Source: JAYFRC01 sp034926415
GTDB lineage: Bacteria > Bacillota > Clostridia > Oscillospirales > Oscillospiraceae
Direction of reading: 5' to 3'
Assembly: GCA_034926415.1 (NCBI GenBank)
Contig: JAYFRC010000075.1
Span: forward strand, 1 to 26,300
DNA: 26,300 bases
Positions 7,831 to 17,065 of the stretch are shown here, piece by piece (the stretch's first letter is position 1; the number at the start of each line of letters is the position of its first letter). A model generated the notes under the pieces. It was not told the DNA's origin. It worked only from the letters and a program-made list of their open reading frames with translations, and did no database searches. The translations under genes were made by a program, and so were the position numbers.

Positions 7831-8466
7831 TCACTTTCTCAGCTCGTTTTCGCACTTTGCGATGAACTCCTCTATACCGCTCTTGTAAAGCTTCATGCTG
7901 GCAGTGTTGACTATAAGCCGCGCGCTTATCTGCGCCACGTCCTCTATCGGCACAAGGCCGTTGGCCCTGAGCGTCGCGCCGGTCTCCACAATATCGACTA
8001 TCGCGTCCGCGAGCCCGACTATCGGCGCAAGCTCGACGCTTCCCTCTATCTTTATTATCTCGACATCCATGCCTTTTTTATCGAAAAAGGCGCGTGTCAC
8101 GTTGGGGTATTTGCTGGCGATGATCTTCGTCTTGTACCCTCCGTAAAAATCGGAGCCGTCTTTAACGGCCAGCGCGAAACGGCATTTGCCAAAACCGAGA
8201 TTGAGCACCTCGTAAAACGAGCCGCCTTTTTCCATGATGGTGTCTTTTCCGACGATTCCCATATCGCACACGCCGTGCTCGACATAGGTGATGACGTCGG
8301 GAGCCTTTGCGAGCACCGCGTCCATAGGGTAGTTCGGTATCTTATGTATCAGGCGGCGGCCGGGCTCCTTTATCGGCGAGCAGTCAAGTCCGATGCGCTC
8401 GAACAGCTCGACCGAGCTGTCCTGAAGTCTGCCCTTTGTCAGAGCAAGCTGTAAACGGTGGCTCAT
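7831..8466 (-). CDS. hisG: ATP phosphoribosyltransferase catalytic subunit HisG (short form)
   Basis: First committed step: ATP plus PRPP gives phosphoribosyl-ATP. At 211 residues this is the short form, lacking the C-terminal ACT-like regulatory domain, so it needs HisZ for activity and feedback control. Motifs include LQLALTKGRL at the N-terminus, DMGIVGKDT and the PRPP-binding stretch GLADAIVDIVETGATLRANG. The ATG overlaps the hisZ stop by 4 bases (ATGA) and has a good GGGAGGTG ribosome-binding site within hisZ. Direct adjacency to hisZ is consistent with stoichiometric production of the hetero-octamer known for this enzyme form. Confidence 0.96.
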   Translation of the reverse strand: MSHRLQLALTKGRLQDSSVELFERIGLDCSPIKEPGRRLIHKIPNYPMDAVLAKAPDVITYVEHGVCDMGIVGKDTIMEKGGSFYEVLNLGFGKCRFALAVKDGSDFYGGYKTKIIASKYPNVTRAFFDKKGMDVEIIKIEGSVELAPIVGLADAIVDIVETGATLRANGLVPIEDVAQISARLIVNTASMKLYKSGIEEFIAKCENELRK

Positions 8467-9644
8467 AGGCTCACCTCCCGTTTTCCGTTTCCGGAAAGAA
8501 CAATGAGCGTCTTTATTTTCTTCTCTTTCGCGAGAGCCGCGCTCTCATATTCCGTATCGCAGCAGGAAAGCTCGCACTCTCCGCGCTCAAACGTCTGCTG
8601 AAGCGTCAGCGCCTCCGACAGTCTGTCCATGTCGTAATGTATCATGCACTTCGGTCTTTTAAGCTCGCTTTGCGGAAGCGACGACGCGACGCCGTCAACG
8701 TCTATCGCAAAGCCGGTCGCCGGCGCGGGACGTCCGAACGACGCCAGAAGCCCGTCGTAGCGTCCTCCGCTCAAAACGACGTGTCCCGTTCCCTCGATAT
8801 AACCCTGAAACACCAGCCCGGTGTAATAATCTATCTGATGCACCATGCCGAGGTCGAAGCCTATCTTTTCGCCGTAACCCGCGTTTTCAAGCCGCGCGTA
8901 CACCTCAGAAAGATAGTCGAGCGCCGCGAGCGCCTCTTCGTTTTTCGTGAGCGAGCGCGCTTCGCCTATGACCTCGGAGCCGCCGAACAGCCGCGAAAGA
9001 CGCGACAGAGCGGCATATGACGGCCTGTCCCTGTAAGCGGAGAGCAAATCGTTCAGCGCTGCGAAGCTCTTTTGCTCCGTCAGCGTTCTGACATTTTCAA
9101 GAGTGTCGGCGTCGGCCATAAGCTCGCGGGCGAGCGCCTTGAAAAATCCCGCGTGGCCGAGTTCTATGCGAAAGCGCTCCGCGCCGCAGTTTTCGATCGC
9201 CTCGACAGCGATCACCACGGCCTCGACGTCTCCGCGAATGCCCTTGGCGCCGATGAGTTCGATGCCACACTGGGCAATCTCGCTGCTGCGTCCGATATGC
9301 GCCGCGGTCGAGCGGAATATTGTCTCGTTGTAAAACAGGCGCTGCGGAAGCGGCTCGTCCCTGAGCTTCGTCGCGGCGACGCGCCCTATCGGCGTCGTAC
9401 AGTCAGGGCGCATGACCGTTATCCTGCCGTTCCTGTCGACGAGCTTAAGCAGGCTCTCCTGCGGTATCGCGCTTCCCGACTGTGTGAACACGTCGTAATA
9501 CTCGACGGCCGGCGTGCTTATCTCGCTGTACCCGCGGCGTTTGAAAACGTCGGTTATCTTTCCCTGCACCCGGCGTCTGCCTCGGCAGTCCGCGTAAAGC
9601 AGATCACGCGTGCCCTCGGGCGTATTTGTAATGGTTCTCGGCAT
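8463..9644 (-). CDS. hisZ: ATP phosphoribosyltransferase regulatory subunit HisZ
   Basis: A paralogue of histidyl-tRNA synthetase that lacks aminoacylation activity and serves as the allosteric partner of short HisG. The protein has 393 residues. Class II synthetase remnants are visible: motif 2-like LFYNETIFR (103-111), the histidine-binding region IAQCGIELIGAKG, and a motif 3-like PAPATGFAIDVDG. The length fits HisZ better than HisS, and the immediate neighbour hisG decides the call. The ATG at 9644 follows GAGGGAAC; an in-frame upstream start at 9665 lies beyond this site. It is the first gene of the operon, about 37 bases downstream of the predicted transcription start. Confidence 0.93.
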   Translation of the reverse strand: MPRTITNTPEGTRDLLYADCRGRRRVQGKITDVFKRRGYSEISTPAVEYYDVFTQSGSAIPQESLLKLVDRNGRITVMRPDCTTPIGRVAATKLRDEPLPQRLFYNETIFRSTAAHIGRSSEIAQCGIELIGAKGIRGDVEAVVIAVEAIENCGAERFRIELGHAGFFKALARELMADADTLENVRTLTEQKSFAALNDLLSAYRDRPSYAALSRLSRLFGGSEVIGEARSLTKNEEALAALDYLSEVYARLENAGYGEKIGFDLGMVHQIDYYTGLVFQGYIEGTGHVVLSGGRYDGLLASFGRPAPATGFAIDVDGVASSLPQSELKRPKCMIHYDMDRLSEALTLQQTFERGECELSCCDTEYESAALAKEKKIKTLIVLSGNGKREVSL

Positions 9645-9669
9645 AGTCTGTTCCCTCGGCTTCACTTTA

Positions 9670-9701
9670 ATTCGCTAATATGGTAATATGGTAGCATAGT
9701 A
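9670..9701 (-). repeat. Four tandem 8-bp units over the his promoter (operator candidate)
   Basis: Read on the minus strand, four consecutive 8-base units are TACTATGC, TACCATAT, TACCATAT and TAGCGAAT; the two middle units are identical. The -10 element of the his promoter falls inside the second unit, and the repeats run across the predicted start site. An AT-rich iterated array at this place is the expected form of a repressor operator. Histidine operons of several Firmicutes are reported to be controlled by a TrpR-family regulator (HisR/YerC). I cannot match a consensus from memory, so the regulator's identity is inference. Confidence 0.5.
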
Positions 9702-9716
9702 AATTATATCTGTCAA
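9688..9716 (-). promoter_or_regulatory. Promoter of the his operon
   Basis: On the minus strand a perfect -35 (TTGACA, 9711-9716) is followed by a 17-base spacer and the -10 TACCAT (9688-9693). The -10 is preceded by TGC, an extended -10. The start of transcription should fall near 9681. This leaves a leader of only about 37 bases before hisZ, too short for a T-box or attenuator, so control probably acts at the promoter itself. Confidence 0.75.
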
Positions 9717-9764
9717 CCGCAAAGATACCAAAGAAGCGCGCAGCGAAGCCGGAGGTTTGACAAA

Positions 9765-12700
9765 TCATCTAAAAAGCGTTATCTGGCTCGTGTCCGGCAT
9801 CCCCGCGAAGGAGCCGAGCTCCTTCAGCTGCTTTATATGCGTCTCGGACAATTTGTTGCAGCAGTTTGAAAATTCCTCGACCGATACGAAGTGTTTGCCC
9901 TTTCTCTGCTCGACAGTCGCGACGGCCGCGGCCTCGCCGAGACCGTGTACGGCGACGAACGGAGGAATAAGGCCGTCGTCTCCTGAGATGACGAACTTCG
10001 TCGCGTCGGAGCGATAGATGTCGACGGTCTCGAAATGGAAGCCGCGCCTGCAAAACTCGTAGCACACCTCAAGCGTGACGAGCATTTCCTTTTCCACCGC
10101 CGTGGCATCCTTGTTGTTTTCTATCTCGTGTATCTTCTTCTCCGTCTCCGCAAGGCCGAGCGTCATAATCGCCGCGTCGAACGCCTTTGCGCGTATCGAG
10201 AAAAACGTTGCGTAAAACGCGAGCGGCCTGTGCACCTTGAACCACGCTATGCGAAACGCCATCGTGACGTAAGCAACGGCGTGCGCCTTCGGGAACAGGT
10301 ATCCGATTTTTGCCAGCGAGTCGATATACCACTGCGGAACGCCATGTTCCTGCATGGCTTCGACCCAACCGTCCTGAAATCCGCCCTTTTTGACCTTACC
10401 CTTTCGGACGGCCTCCATTATCTTGAACGACATCTTAGCGTCCATGCCGACAGAAATGAGGTACAGCATTATATCGTCGCGGCAGCCGACAGTTTCGAGA
10501 ACCGTCGCCGTCTTATTCAATATCAGCTCGCGCGCGTTGCCGAGCCAGACGTCGGTGCCGTGCGAAAATCCTGAAAGACGGACAAGGGTGTTGAAGTCCT
10601 TGGGCTGCGTGTCAACAAGCATCTGGCGCGTGAAGCGCGTGTTGAACTCGGGTATCGCGACTGCTCCCGTGGGGCCTAGCACCGGATCGTTTTCGTAGCC
10701 CAGCACCCTGGACGATGTAAATATGCTCATTGTGTCCTCGTCGTCGAGCGGTATCTCGCGCGCGTTGACTCCCGTGAGGTCTTCGAGCATCTTGACCATC
10801 GTCGGGTCATCGTGCCCGAGCATGTCGAGCTTTAACAGGTTGTCCTCCATGCAGTGATACTCGAAATGCGTCGTTATGATGTCGGTTCCGGTCGCCTCTG
10901 CCGGGTGCTGCACGGGGCAGAAATCTTCTATGTCGAGGTCGTCCGGAACAACAACAAGTCCGCCCGGGTGCTGTCCCGTCGTACGGCGTACGCCGACGAT
11001 GCCCTTTGTGAGCCGGTTCTCCTCTGCGCGTCCGACCGTCATGTCGTGTTCGTCCAGATATTTTCTGACGTAGCCGTAGGCCGTCTTATCGGCGAGCGTG
11101 CCTATCGTTCCCGCGCGAAAGACCTGCGTTTCTCCGAACATCTCGATGGCATGCCTGTGCGCGCGTGCCTGATACTCTCCTGAAAAATTCAGGTCGATAT
11201 CCGGCACCTTGTCTCCGCCGAAGCCGAGGAACGTCTCAAACGGGATATCGAATCCTTCCTTTTTGTACTGCGTTCCGCAGACCGGGCAGACTTTGTCTGG
11301 CATATCCGCACCGCAGCCGAAGGAATGGTCGGTCACGAACTCGGTGTTCTTGCATTTCGGACAGCGGTAGTGCGGCGGGAGAGAGTTGACCTCGGTTATC
11401 CCCGCCATGTATGCAACCAAGGAAGAGCCGACTGATCCACGCGAGCCGACGAGGTATCCGTTTTCAAGCGAACGCTGAACGAGCTTCTGCGCGCTCATGT
11501 AGATGACGTCATATCCGCGCGCGAGTATCGGCGTCAGTTCGGTGTTTATCCTGTCGACTATGAACTTGTCCGGATTATCGCCGTAAAGCTCATGGCAGCG
11601 GCCCCAGACCAGGTTTTTAAGGTCTTCGGAAGAGTTTTCAAGACGCGGCGGAAAAAGCTGCCCCTTCGGCAGAAGCTGTATGTTCTCCACCATGTCGGCA
11701 ATCTTGTTAGTATTCGTCACGACTACCTCGAACGCTTTTTCCTTTCCGAGATAGGCGCACTCATCAAGCATTTCCCCGGTGGTCTTGAAGTATATCGGAA
11801 GCGGCGCGTCGGCGTCGGCGAATTTCTTTCCGGCCAGAAGTATGCGTCGGTAAAGCTCCTCCTCGGGGTTCAGGAAATGCACGTCGCCCGTCGCCACGAC
11901 AAGTTTTCCGAGCTCCTCTCCGAGCGCGACTATTTTCCTGTTAAAATCTTCCAGTTCTTTTCTGCTTCGCACCATGCCGTTTCGGAGCATGAACATATTG
12001 TTGCATATGGGCTGTATCTCTAAATAATCGTAATACGACGCTATCCTGACGAGCTCCTCATGGCTCTTTCCGTCAATCACGGCCTGAAACAGCTCGCCCG
12101 CTTCGCAGGCAGAGCCGATGATGAGCCCCTCGCGGTGTTTGTTCAGCTCGGTCTTCGGTATCGTCGGAACGCGTTTGAAATATTTGAGGTTCGACGCGGA
12201 GATAAGCTGATAAAGGTTCTTCATGCCGGATTTGTTCTTCGCTAGGATTATCATGTGTTTCGGCCTGCGGTTTGCGTTTCCGTTAGGCCGGAGCGTCAGC
12301 ATCAGATCGTTTATCTCCTGAACGCGCGATATTCCCTTTTCGCGCATCATTTTGAAAAATGGTATGAGCATATAGCCCACCGTCGCGCCGTCGTCGGAGG
12401 CGCGGTGGTGGTTGAAATCCGGGAGATTGAGATGGTCCGCGATATTGTCAAGCTTGTAGCGCCCGAGCTGCGGCAGCAGATTCTGTGCAAGTATGAGAGT
12501 ATCTATGTATGTCGGCTCGAACAGTATGCCGCATTTTTCGCAGCCAACGCGGATAAAGCCGATGTCGAAATCCGCGTTGTGCGCGGCTAGCGGCCTGTCC
12601 CCTGCAAAATCGAGGAACGCCCTGAGCGCCTCCCTCAGCTGCGGCGCGTCTTTCAGCATATCGTCGGTTATCCCGGTCAACCCGATTATATCGGGCTTTT

Positions 12701-13736
12701 GCGGGCGGTTCGGGTTTACGAATGTCTGGAACGTGTCGGTTATCTTTCCGTCTTTCAATACGACGGCGCCTATCTCGGTTATCTCTTCGTAGGTGGCCTT
12801 GAGGCCCGTTGTCTCGATATCGAAGCAGACTATCTCGTTTTCAAAGCCGCAGTCGCGCTTTCCGTGCACGGCTATGCGGTCGTCGAGATTGTTGACGAAA
12901 TAGGCTTCAATTCCGTAGATTATTTTTATTTTTCCGCCCGCGGCGCTGTTCGCGTCCGGAAACGCCTGCGCCACGCCGTGGTCGGTTATCGCTATCGCGG
13001 AATGTCCCCAGCGTATCGCGGTCTTGACCGCGGCTTTTGTCTCGGTCAGCGCATCCATATTAGACATCTGCGTGTGCAGGTGCAGCTCAACGCGCTTTTG
13101 CGGCGCGTCGTCCATGCGCAATGCGTGTTCGGCCTTTTCTATGCAGTACGGGTCGAGCACGAGGTCGCTGCCGTCGCGCGTCAGCTTCATGCGCCCCTGG
13201 ACCGCAACGCACATTCCCTCTTCGATTTTTCCGCGCAGGGGCGCTATCTCGTTTTCCTTCATGTACTTGACGATCCTGACGGAACCTATATCGTCCGTCA
13301 TGTCGAAGGTCAGGCACCATACGCCCTCGCGCTTTGTCTCGTATATCTCGGTTGAAAATATCTTTCCTTTTACAGCTACGGAGCTCATCTTGAGGTTCAG
13401 CGTATTCATCGGGACCGTCTCCGCCGTTATCTCCTTGCCATATATGACGTTCCCGGAATCCTTTTCATTTTCCTTAGTGTTCTTTCTCGGTTTCGGCTTT
13501 TCGACGCTTATATCGATATGCGCCTCGGACAGAGCGTAGAGCTCCTTTATATCGGTCTCGAGCGCGCACACGGCCTTTTTTGGTATCGCCGCCGGAGCCG
13601 TGGCATGTATCTCCATCGTTCGCGATTTTCTGTCGAGCGTCGCCGTATCGACGGCGACGTCTAGCAAAAGCACGCGGAGCTCCCGCGGCGGTATATACTC
13701 CGAAAACATATCGAAAAACGGTATCTTACTGTACAT
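9765..13736 (-). CDS. polC: DNA polymerase III alpha subunit, PolC type
   Basis: Replicative DNA polymerase of low-GC-type Firmicutes with built-in proofreading, about 1323 residues and slightly shorter than Bacillus PolC. Domains in order: an N-terminal region; an OB-fold (about 105-200); a PHP domain starting at VELHLHTQMSN near residue 215 and split by the exonuclease insertion; a DEDD 3'-5' exonuclease with CFDIETTGL near 305 and HNADFDIGF; the polymerase core with GSRGSVGSS; a zinc-binding set HYRCPKCKN and VCPVCG (about 790-820); and the catalytic aspartates in VPDIDLNFS near 845. The ATG at 13736 is preceded by GGGGGAG; the open frame continues upstream only through ispG antisense-type sequence. 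It is the last gene of the pyrH operon. I see no clear terminator before the his promoter. Confidence 0.96.
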   Translation of the reverse strand: MYSKIPFFDMFSEYIPPRELRVLLLDVAVDTATLDRKSRTMEIHATAPAAIPKKAVCALETDIKELYALSEAHIDISVEKPKPRKNTKENEKDSGNVIYGKEITAETVPMNTLNLKMSSVAVKGKIFSTEIYETKREGVWCLTFDMTDDIGSVRIVKYMKENEIAPLRGKIEEGMCVAVQGRMKLTRDGSDLVLDPYCIEKAEHALRMDDAPQKRVELHLHTQMSNMDALTETKAAVKTAIRWGHSAIAITDHGVAQAFPDANSAAGGKIKIIYGIEAYFVNNLDDRIAVHGKRDCGFENEIVCFDIETTGLKATYEEITEIGAVVLKDGKITDTFQTFVNPNRPQKPDIIGLTGITDDMLKDAPQLREALRAFLDFAGDRPLAAHNADFDIGFIRVGCEKCGILFEPTYIDTLILAQNLLPQLGRYKLDNIADHLNLPDFNHHRASDDGATVGYMLIPFFKMMREKGISRVQEINDLMLTLRPNGNANRRPKHMIILAKNKSGMKNLYQLISASNLKYFKRVPTIPKTELNKHREGLIIGSACEAGELFQAVIDGKSHEELVRIASYYDYLEIQPICNNMFMLRNGMVRSRKELEDFNRKIVALGEELGKLVVATGDVHFLNPEEELYRRILLAGKKFADADAPLPIYFKTTGEMLDECAYLGKEKAFEVVVTNTNKIADMVENIQLLPKGQLFPPRLENSSEDLKNLVWGRCHELYGDNPDKFIVDRINTELTPILARGYDVIYMSAQKLVQRSLENGYLVGSRGSVGSSLVAYMAGITEVNSLPPHYRCPKCKNTEFVTDHSFGCGADMPDKVCPVCGTQYKKEGFDIPFETFLGFGGDKVPDIDLNFSGEYQARAHRHAIEMFGETQVFRAGTIGTLADKTAYGYVRKYLDEHDMTVGRAEENRLTKGIVGVRRTTGQHPGGLVVVPDDLDIEDFCPVQHPAEATGTDIITTHFEYHCMEDNLLKLDMLGHDDPTMVKMLEDLTGVNAREIPLDDEDTMSIFTSSRVLGYENDPVLGPTGAVAIPEFNTRFTRQMLVDTQPKDFNTLVRLSGFSHGTDVWLGNARELILNKTATVLETVGCRDDIMLYLISVGMDAKMSFKIMEAVRKGKVKKGGFQDGWVEAMQEHGVPQWYIDSLAKIGYLFPKAHAVAYVTMAFRIAWFKVHRPLAFYATFFSIRAKAFDAAIMTLGLAETEKKIHEIENNKDATAVEKEMLVTLEVCYEFCRRGFHFETVDIYRSDATKFVISGDDGLIPPFVAVHGLGEAAAVATVEQRKGKHFVSVEEFSNCCNKLSETHIKQLKELGSFAGMPDTSQITLFR

Positions 13737-13780
13737 GAAAAATATTCTCCCCCTGAATTGCCGTTGTTGCGTATGACAAT

Positions 13781-14818
13781 TTACAGTTTTCCAATTTCCT
13801 CCATAAGCGCGTCCACTAGCCCGCTTTGCGGAACCTTGCGCACTATCTTTCCGTGGCTGAACACTATGCCCTCGCACATTCCCCCGGCGATGCCCACGTC
13901 CGCTGCAGAAGCCTCTCCCGGGCCGTTCACAGCGCATCCCATGACCGCGACCGTTATGTTTTTATCGCAGTTTGAAAGCCGGCGCTCAACCTCGTCCGCT
14001 ATGGCGATAAGGTCAATATTCGTTCTCCCACAGGTCGGACACGCGATGAGATTTACTCCGTCGTGCCTGCATTCAGCCGCGCGCAATATGTTCTTCGCAG
14101 CGTAAATCTCCTCGACCGGGTCCGCCGTCAGCGTGACGCGCATCGTGTCTCCGATGCCGAGGCACAGCAGCCCCCCGATCCCCATCGCGGATTTTATGAT
14201 GCCCATCTTCGGCGTTCCAGCCTCCGTCACGCCGAGGTGCAGCGGATAATCGCAGCTCTTGGCAAGCAGTCTGTACGCAGCCATTGTCGTCGGAACGGAC
14301 GAGCATTTTACGGAAATGCAGATGTCGTCAAAATCGAATTTATTCAGCAGCGCCGCCTGGCCGAGCGCGCTCTCAACGAGCGCCTCCGCCGTGACTCCGC
14401 CGTATTTCTGAAGCAGCGGCTTTTCGAGCGAGCCGCCGTTGACGCCGATGCGGATAGGTATCCCGGCATTCCTGCACGCGTCCGCCACGGCCCTGACATT
14501 GTTCTCTCCACCGATGTTCCCGGGGTTTATGCGTATCTTATCGATGCCGGAATCTACGCACTGAAGCGCGAGCTTGTAGTCGAAATGTATATCCGCGACG
14601 AGCGGTATGTTTATTTTTGAGCGTATTCTTCCGACAGCTTTGGCCGCTTCCATGCCTGGAACGGCCACGCGCACGATCTCGCAGCCGGCCTCGGCTAGCT
14701 CGCCTATCTGCGCGGCCGTCGCATCCACGTCCTCTGTCTTCGTGCTGCACATCGACTGTATGGCGACCGCCTCGCCTCCGCCGATATACATGTTTCCAAT
14801 TTTCATGCGTTTGGACAC
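13781..14818 (-). CDS. ispG: 4-hydroxy-3-methylbut-2-en-1-yl diphosphate synthase IspG
   Basis: Penultimate enzyme of the MEP isoprenoid pathway. It converts methylerythritol cyclodiphosphate to HMBPP using a [4Fe-4S] cluster. The protein has 345 residues. The N-terminal TIM barrel contains IGGGEAVAIQSM and INPGNIGG. The C-terminal cluster domain has the cysteines in IACPTCGRTNID and VMGCAVNGPGEA. A GTG at 14818 is preferred as start because GGGGG lies 7 bases upstream; the ATG at 14806, four codons later, is the alternative but is 19 bases from that site. It follows rseP by 13 bases and, with dxr and uppS, makes this operon an isoprenoid supply cluster. Confidence 0.95.
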   Translation of the reverse strand: MSKRMKIGNMYIGGGEAVAIQSMCSTKTEDVDATAAQIGELAEAGCEIVRVAVPGMEAAKAVGRIRSKINIPLVADIHFDYKLALQCVDSGIDKIRINPGNIGGENNVRAVADACRNAGIPIRIGVNGGSLEKPLLQKYGGVTAEALVESALGQAALLNKFDFDDICISVKCSSVPTTMAAYRLLAKSCDYPLHLGVTEAGTPKMGIIKSAMGIGGLLCLGIGDTMRVTLTADPVEEIYAAKNILRAAECRHDGVNLIACPTCGRTNIDLIAIADEVERRLSNCDKNITVAVMGCAVNGPGEASAADVGIAGGMCEGIVFSHGKIVRKVPQSGLVDALMEEIGKL

Positions 14819-14831
14819 GGCGAAGCCCCCT

Positions 14832-15902
14832 TTACTTTATGAGCTTGAACACGTCGCTGAACGTAATAACCGCCATCAGCAGCATCAGCGCCGCGAAGCC
14901 GGCTGTGTTGATATAGCCCTCCCACTTCGGGTTGAGCTTCTTTTTCGTTATTGCCGTTATCGCTGCGCTGACGAGCATAAGGAAGATTTGCCCGCCGTCT
15001 AGCGCGGGTATCGGCAGCAGGTTCATCACCGCGAGGTTTATCGCGATGAGGGCCGCGAGATACGCGATATTCTGCGCCGCATCCGCGACAGAAGCCGACT
15101 GTTGCCCGACGTCTGAAATAGTCGTCACTATTCCGACCGGGCCGCTCATATCGTTCAGGCCCACCGCCCCGGTAACGAGCTTTCCGAGGCTGTACCATAC
15201 AAGACGCACAAAGTCGATGGAATTGAGCGCCGTCATCTCTATCTTTTTGCCTATAGTAGCTTTTTCCGTCGCTCCGAAGAATATTCCGTGTCCCTGGTAA
15301 TCTTCCCCGTTCGTGCTCTTGTACGTCGCCACCGGCATATACACGTCGTTAAGCACGACGCGAGCGCCGTTTCTTTCGACGACGAAATCGTACGTCTCTC
15401 CGTTGCCCATGGAAAGGAACAGGCTTATGTCGCTGTAAATATATATCGGCTCGCCGTCGATGCTCTTTACTAGGTCTCCGGTCATCAGCCCGCTTTCGCC
15501 CTGAGACGGAAAGCCCTCGGCAAGCCCCGTTATCTCGCTCGTGTAGAACGCGCCGGCGGACGAGAACAATACGAAAATTATCACGACGCCCACGACAAAA
15601 TTCATGAACGCGCCGGCGACGAAGATTATGAACCTCTTGAAAAGCGTCTGAGATCTCAACGCGCGCGGGTCGTCTGACTCACCGTCCTCTCCCTCCATAG
15701 CGCAGTAGCCGCCGATGGGAAGGACGCGCAGCGAATACGTGGTCTCGCCACGCGTCCTCTGCCACGCCGCCGGGCCCATACCAATCGCAAACTCGTTTAC
15801 GCGCACCCCGCACAGCTTTGCGGCGATAAAATGGCCAAGCTCGTGCACGCCGATGAGAACGCCGAATATTACTATCGCAATGATTATATAGACAATGCTC
15901 AT
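14832..15902 (-). CDS. rseP: Site-2 intramembrane zinc metalloprotease RseP family
   Basis: Membrane protease of family M50 that cleaves substrates, such as anti-sigma factors, within the membrane. The protein has 356 residues. The first transmembrane helix carries the zinc motif HELGH (His20, Glu21, His24). A hydrophobic helix near residues 90-115 precedes a PDZ-like domain (GLMTGDLVKSIDGEPI). The third zinc ligand lies in the last conserved block, NLLPIPALDGGQIF (Asp302), followed by C-terminal helices. The ATG overlaps the dxr stop by 4 bases. No sigma-E type system is seen here, and in Firmicutes the same position holds RasP-type proteases. Its target cannot be inferred from this window. 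Confidence 0.94.
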   Translation of the reverse strand: MSIVYIIIAIVIFGVLIGVHELGHFIAAKLCGVRVNEFAIGMGPAAWQRTRGETTYSLRVLPIGGYCAMEGEDGESDDPRALRSQTLFKRFIIFVAGAFMNFVVGVVIIFVLFSSAGAFYTSEITGLAEGFPSQGESGLMTGDLVKSIDGEPIYIYSDISLFLSMGNGETYDFVVERNGARVVLNDVYMPVATYKSTNGEDYQGHGIFFGATEKATIGKKIEMTALNSIDFVRLVWYSLGKLVTGAVGLNDMSGPVGIVTTISDVGQQSASVADAAQNIAYLAALIAINLAVMNLLPIPALDGGQIFLMLVSAAITAITKKKLNPKWEGYINTAGFAALMLLMAVITFSDVFKLIK

Positions 15903-17053
15903 ATTTTGGAAAACTCCTCCGATGCAACTTCTCTTGCCAGTCTGTCGGCTTTAAGTATCTCTTCAAGACACGGGTCATGTATAACAGGCACTTTCTGAAG
16001 CGCCGCGTCAGATATGTCCGCTATATCGTTGAAGCCTATTCTTCCGTCGAGGAACAGCTTCACCGCTTCCTCGTTTGCTCCGTTAAGCACGGCGCAGGCC
16101 GTGCCTCCGGTTTTCGCTGCCGAAAGCGCCACAGTGAGCGCGCGGAACGCTTCCGTGTCGGGTCTTTGGAAGGTCAGCGCCGGAATGGAAAAAATATCCA
16201 TATCGCGCGCCGGCGATTCAAGTCGCTCCGGCCACGTCATCGCGTACTGTATCGGAAGGCGCATGTCCGGCGCTCCGAGCTGCGCGAGATACGCGCCGTC
16301 GCGGTACTCGACGAGAGAGTGCACTATACTCTCGCGGTGTATGACTATCTCCACCTTTTCCGGCGGCAGAGAGTACAGCCGCATGGCCTCGATGAACTCG
16401 AGTCCCTTGTTCATAAGCGTCGCGCTGTCGACGGTTATCTTCGCGCCCATTGTCCATGTCGGATGTTTTAGCGCGTCTGCACGCGTCATTTTTGAAAGCT
16501 CGCCGTAACTCATTCCGAAAAACGGTCCGCCCGAACACGTCAATATTATGCGCCTTATCTCGTCCTTATTTGCGCAGGCCTGAAGACATTGGAAAATCGC
16601 CGAGTGCTCGCTGTCAACGGGGACTATCTGCGCGCCGCATTTCTTCGCGGCAGCCATAACCAGCTCTCCCGCGCAGACCAGCGTCTCCTTATTCGCGAGC
16701 GCTATTTTTTTGCGTTTTGCGATAGCTGCGAGCGTTGGGCGAAGGCCTATAATGCCGACTACCGCGGTCAGCACCGTATCGGCCTCTTCCAGTTCCGCGG
16801 CCTCGATAAGTCCGGCAATGCCCGACGACACCTTTATGTCCGTGTCCGAAAGCCGCTGCCTCAGCGTCTTCGCCGCGGACTCGTCATAAAGCACGGCAAG
16901 ACGCGGCATATAGCGCCGCGCCTGCTCTTCAAGCATAGCGACATTTGAGCCCGCGGCCAGCGCCGCCACGCGAAGGCCGAGTTTGTCGGCCACGTCGAGC
17001 GTCTGACGGCCTATTGAGCCGGTCGAGCCGAGAATGGAGATAGTTTCTGTCAT
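15899..17053 (-). CDS. dxr: 1-deoxy-D-xylulose 5-phosphate reductoisomerase Dxr
   Basis: First committed step of the MEP pathway: NADPH-dependent rearrangement and reduction of DXP to MEP. The protein has 384 residues, the usual length. The NADPH-binding glycine loop GSTGSIG lies at 9-15. The metal and substrate residues are Asp147 and Glu149 in VPVDSEHSAIFQC, and Asn215, Lys216 and Glu219 in TLMNKGLEFIEAM. ALANKETLV is the conserved fosmidomycin-target segment. The ATG at 17053 has GGAGG 6 bases upstream, in the short gap after cdsA. The stop overlaps rseP by 4 bases. Confidence 0.96.
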   Translation of the reverse strand: MTETISILGSTGSIGRQTLDVADKLGLRVAALAAGSNVAMLEEQARRYMPRLAVLYDESAAKTLRQRLSDTDIKVSSGIAGLIEAAELEEADTVLTAVVGIIGLRPTLAAIAKRKKIALANKETLVCAGELVMAAAKKCGAQIVPVDSEHSAIFQCLQACANKDEIRRIILTCSGGPFFGMSYGELSKMTRADALKHPTWTMGAKITVDSATLMNKGLEFIEAMRLYSLPPEKVEIVIHRESIVHSLVEYRDGAYLAQLGAPDMRLPIQYAMTWPERLESPARDMDIFSIPALTFQRPDTEAFRALTVALSAAKTGGTACAVLNGANEEAVKLFLDGRIGFNDIADISDAALQKVPVIHDPCLEEILKADRLAREVASEEFSKI

Positions 17054-17065
17054 CTTCCGCCTCCG

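Noticed and set aside
7054..8454. 466-codon open frame on the plus strand opposite hisD and hisG
   Set aside because: It lies fully antisense to two strongly conserved genes, its translation is rich in Arg, His and Tyr without any recognisable domain, and it has no ribosome-binding site. It is a by-product of codon usage in hisG and hisD.
8637..9686. Plus-strand open frames opposite hisZ (127 and 204 codons)
   Set aside because: Both are antisense to a conserved gene, carry no recognisable motif and have no ribosome-binding site.
9645..9764. T-box or histidine attenuator before hisZ
   Set aside because: The leader from the predicted start is about 37 bases and contains no terminator hairpin, specifier loop or His-rich leader peptide.
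13737..13937. N-terminal extension of polC by 67 codons
   Set aside because: It overlaps the 3' end of ispG, its composition is unlike PolC, and the ATG at 13736 has a good ribosome-binding site and begins a normal PolC N-terminus.
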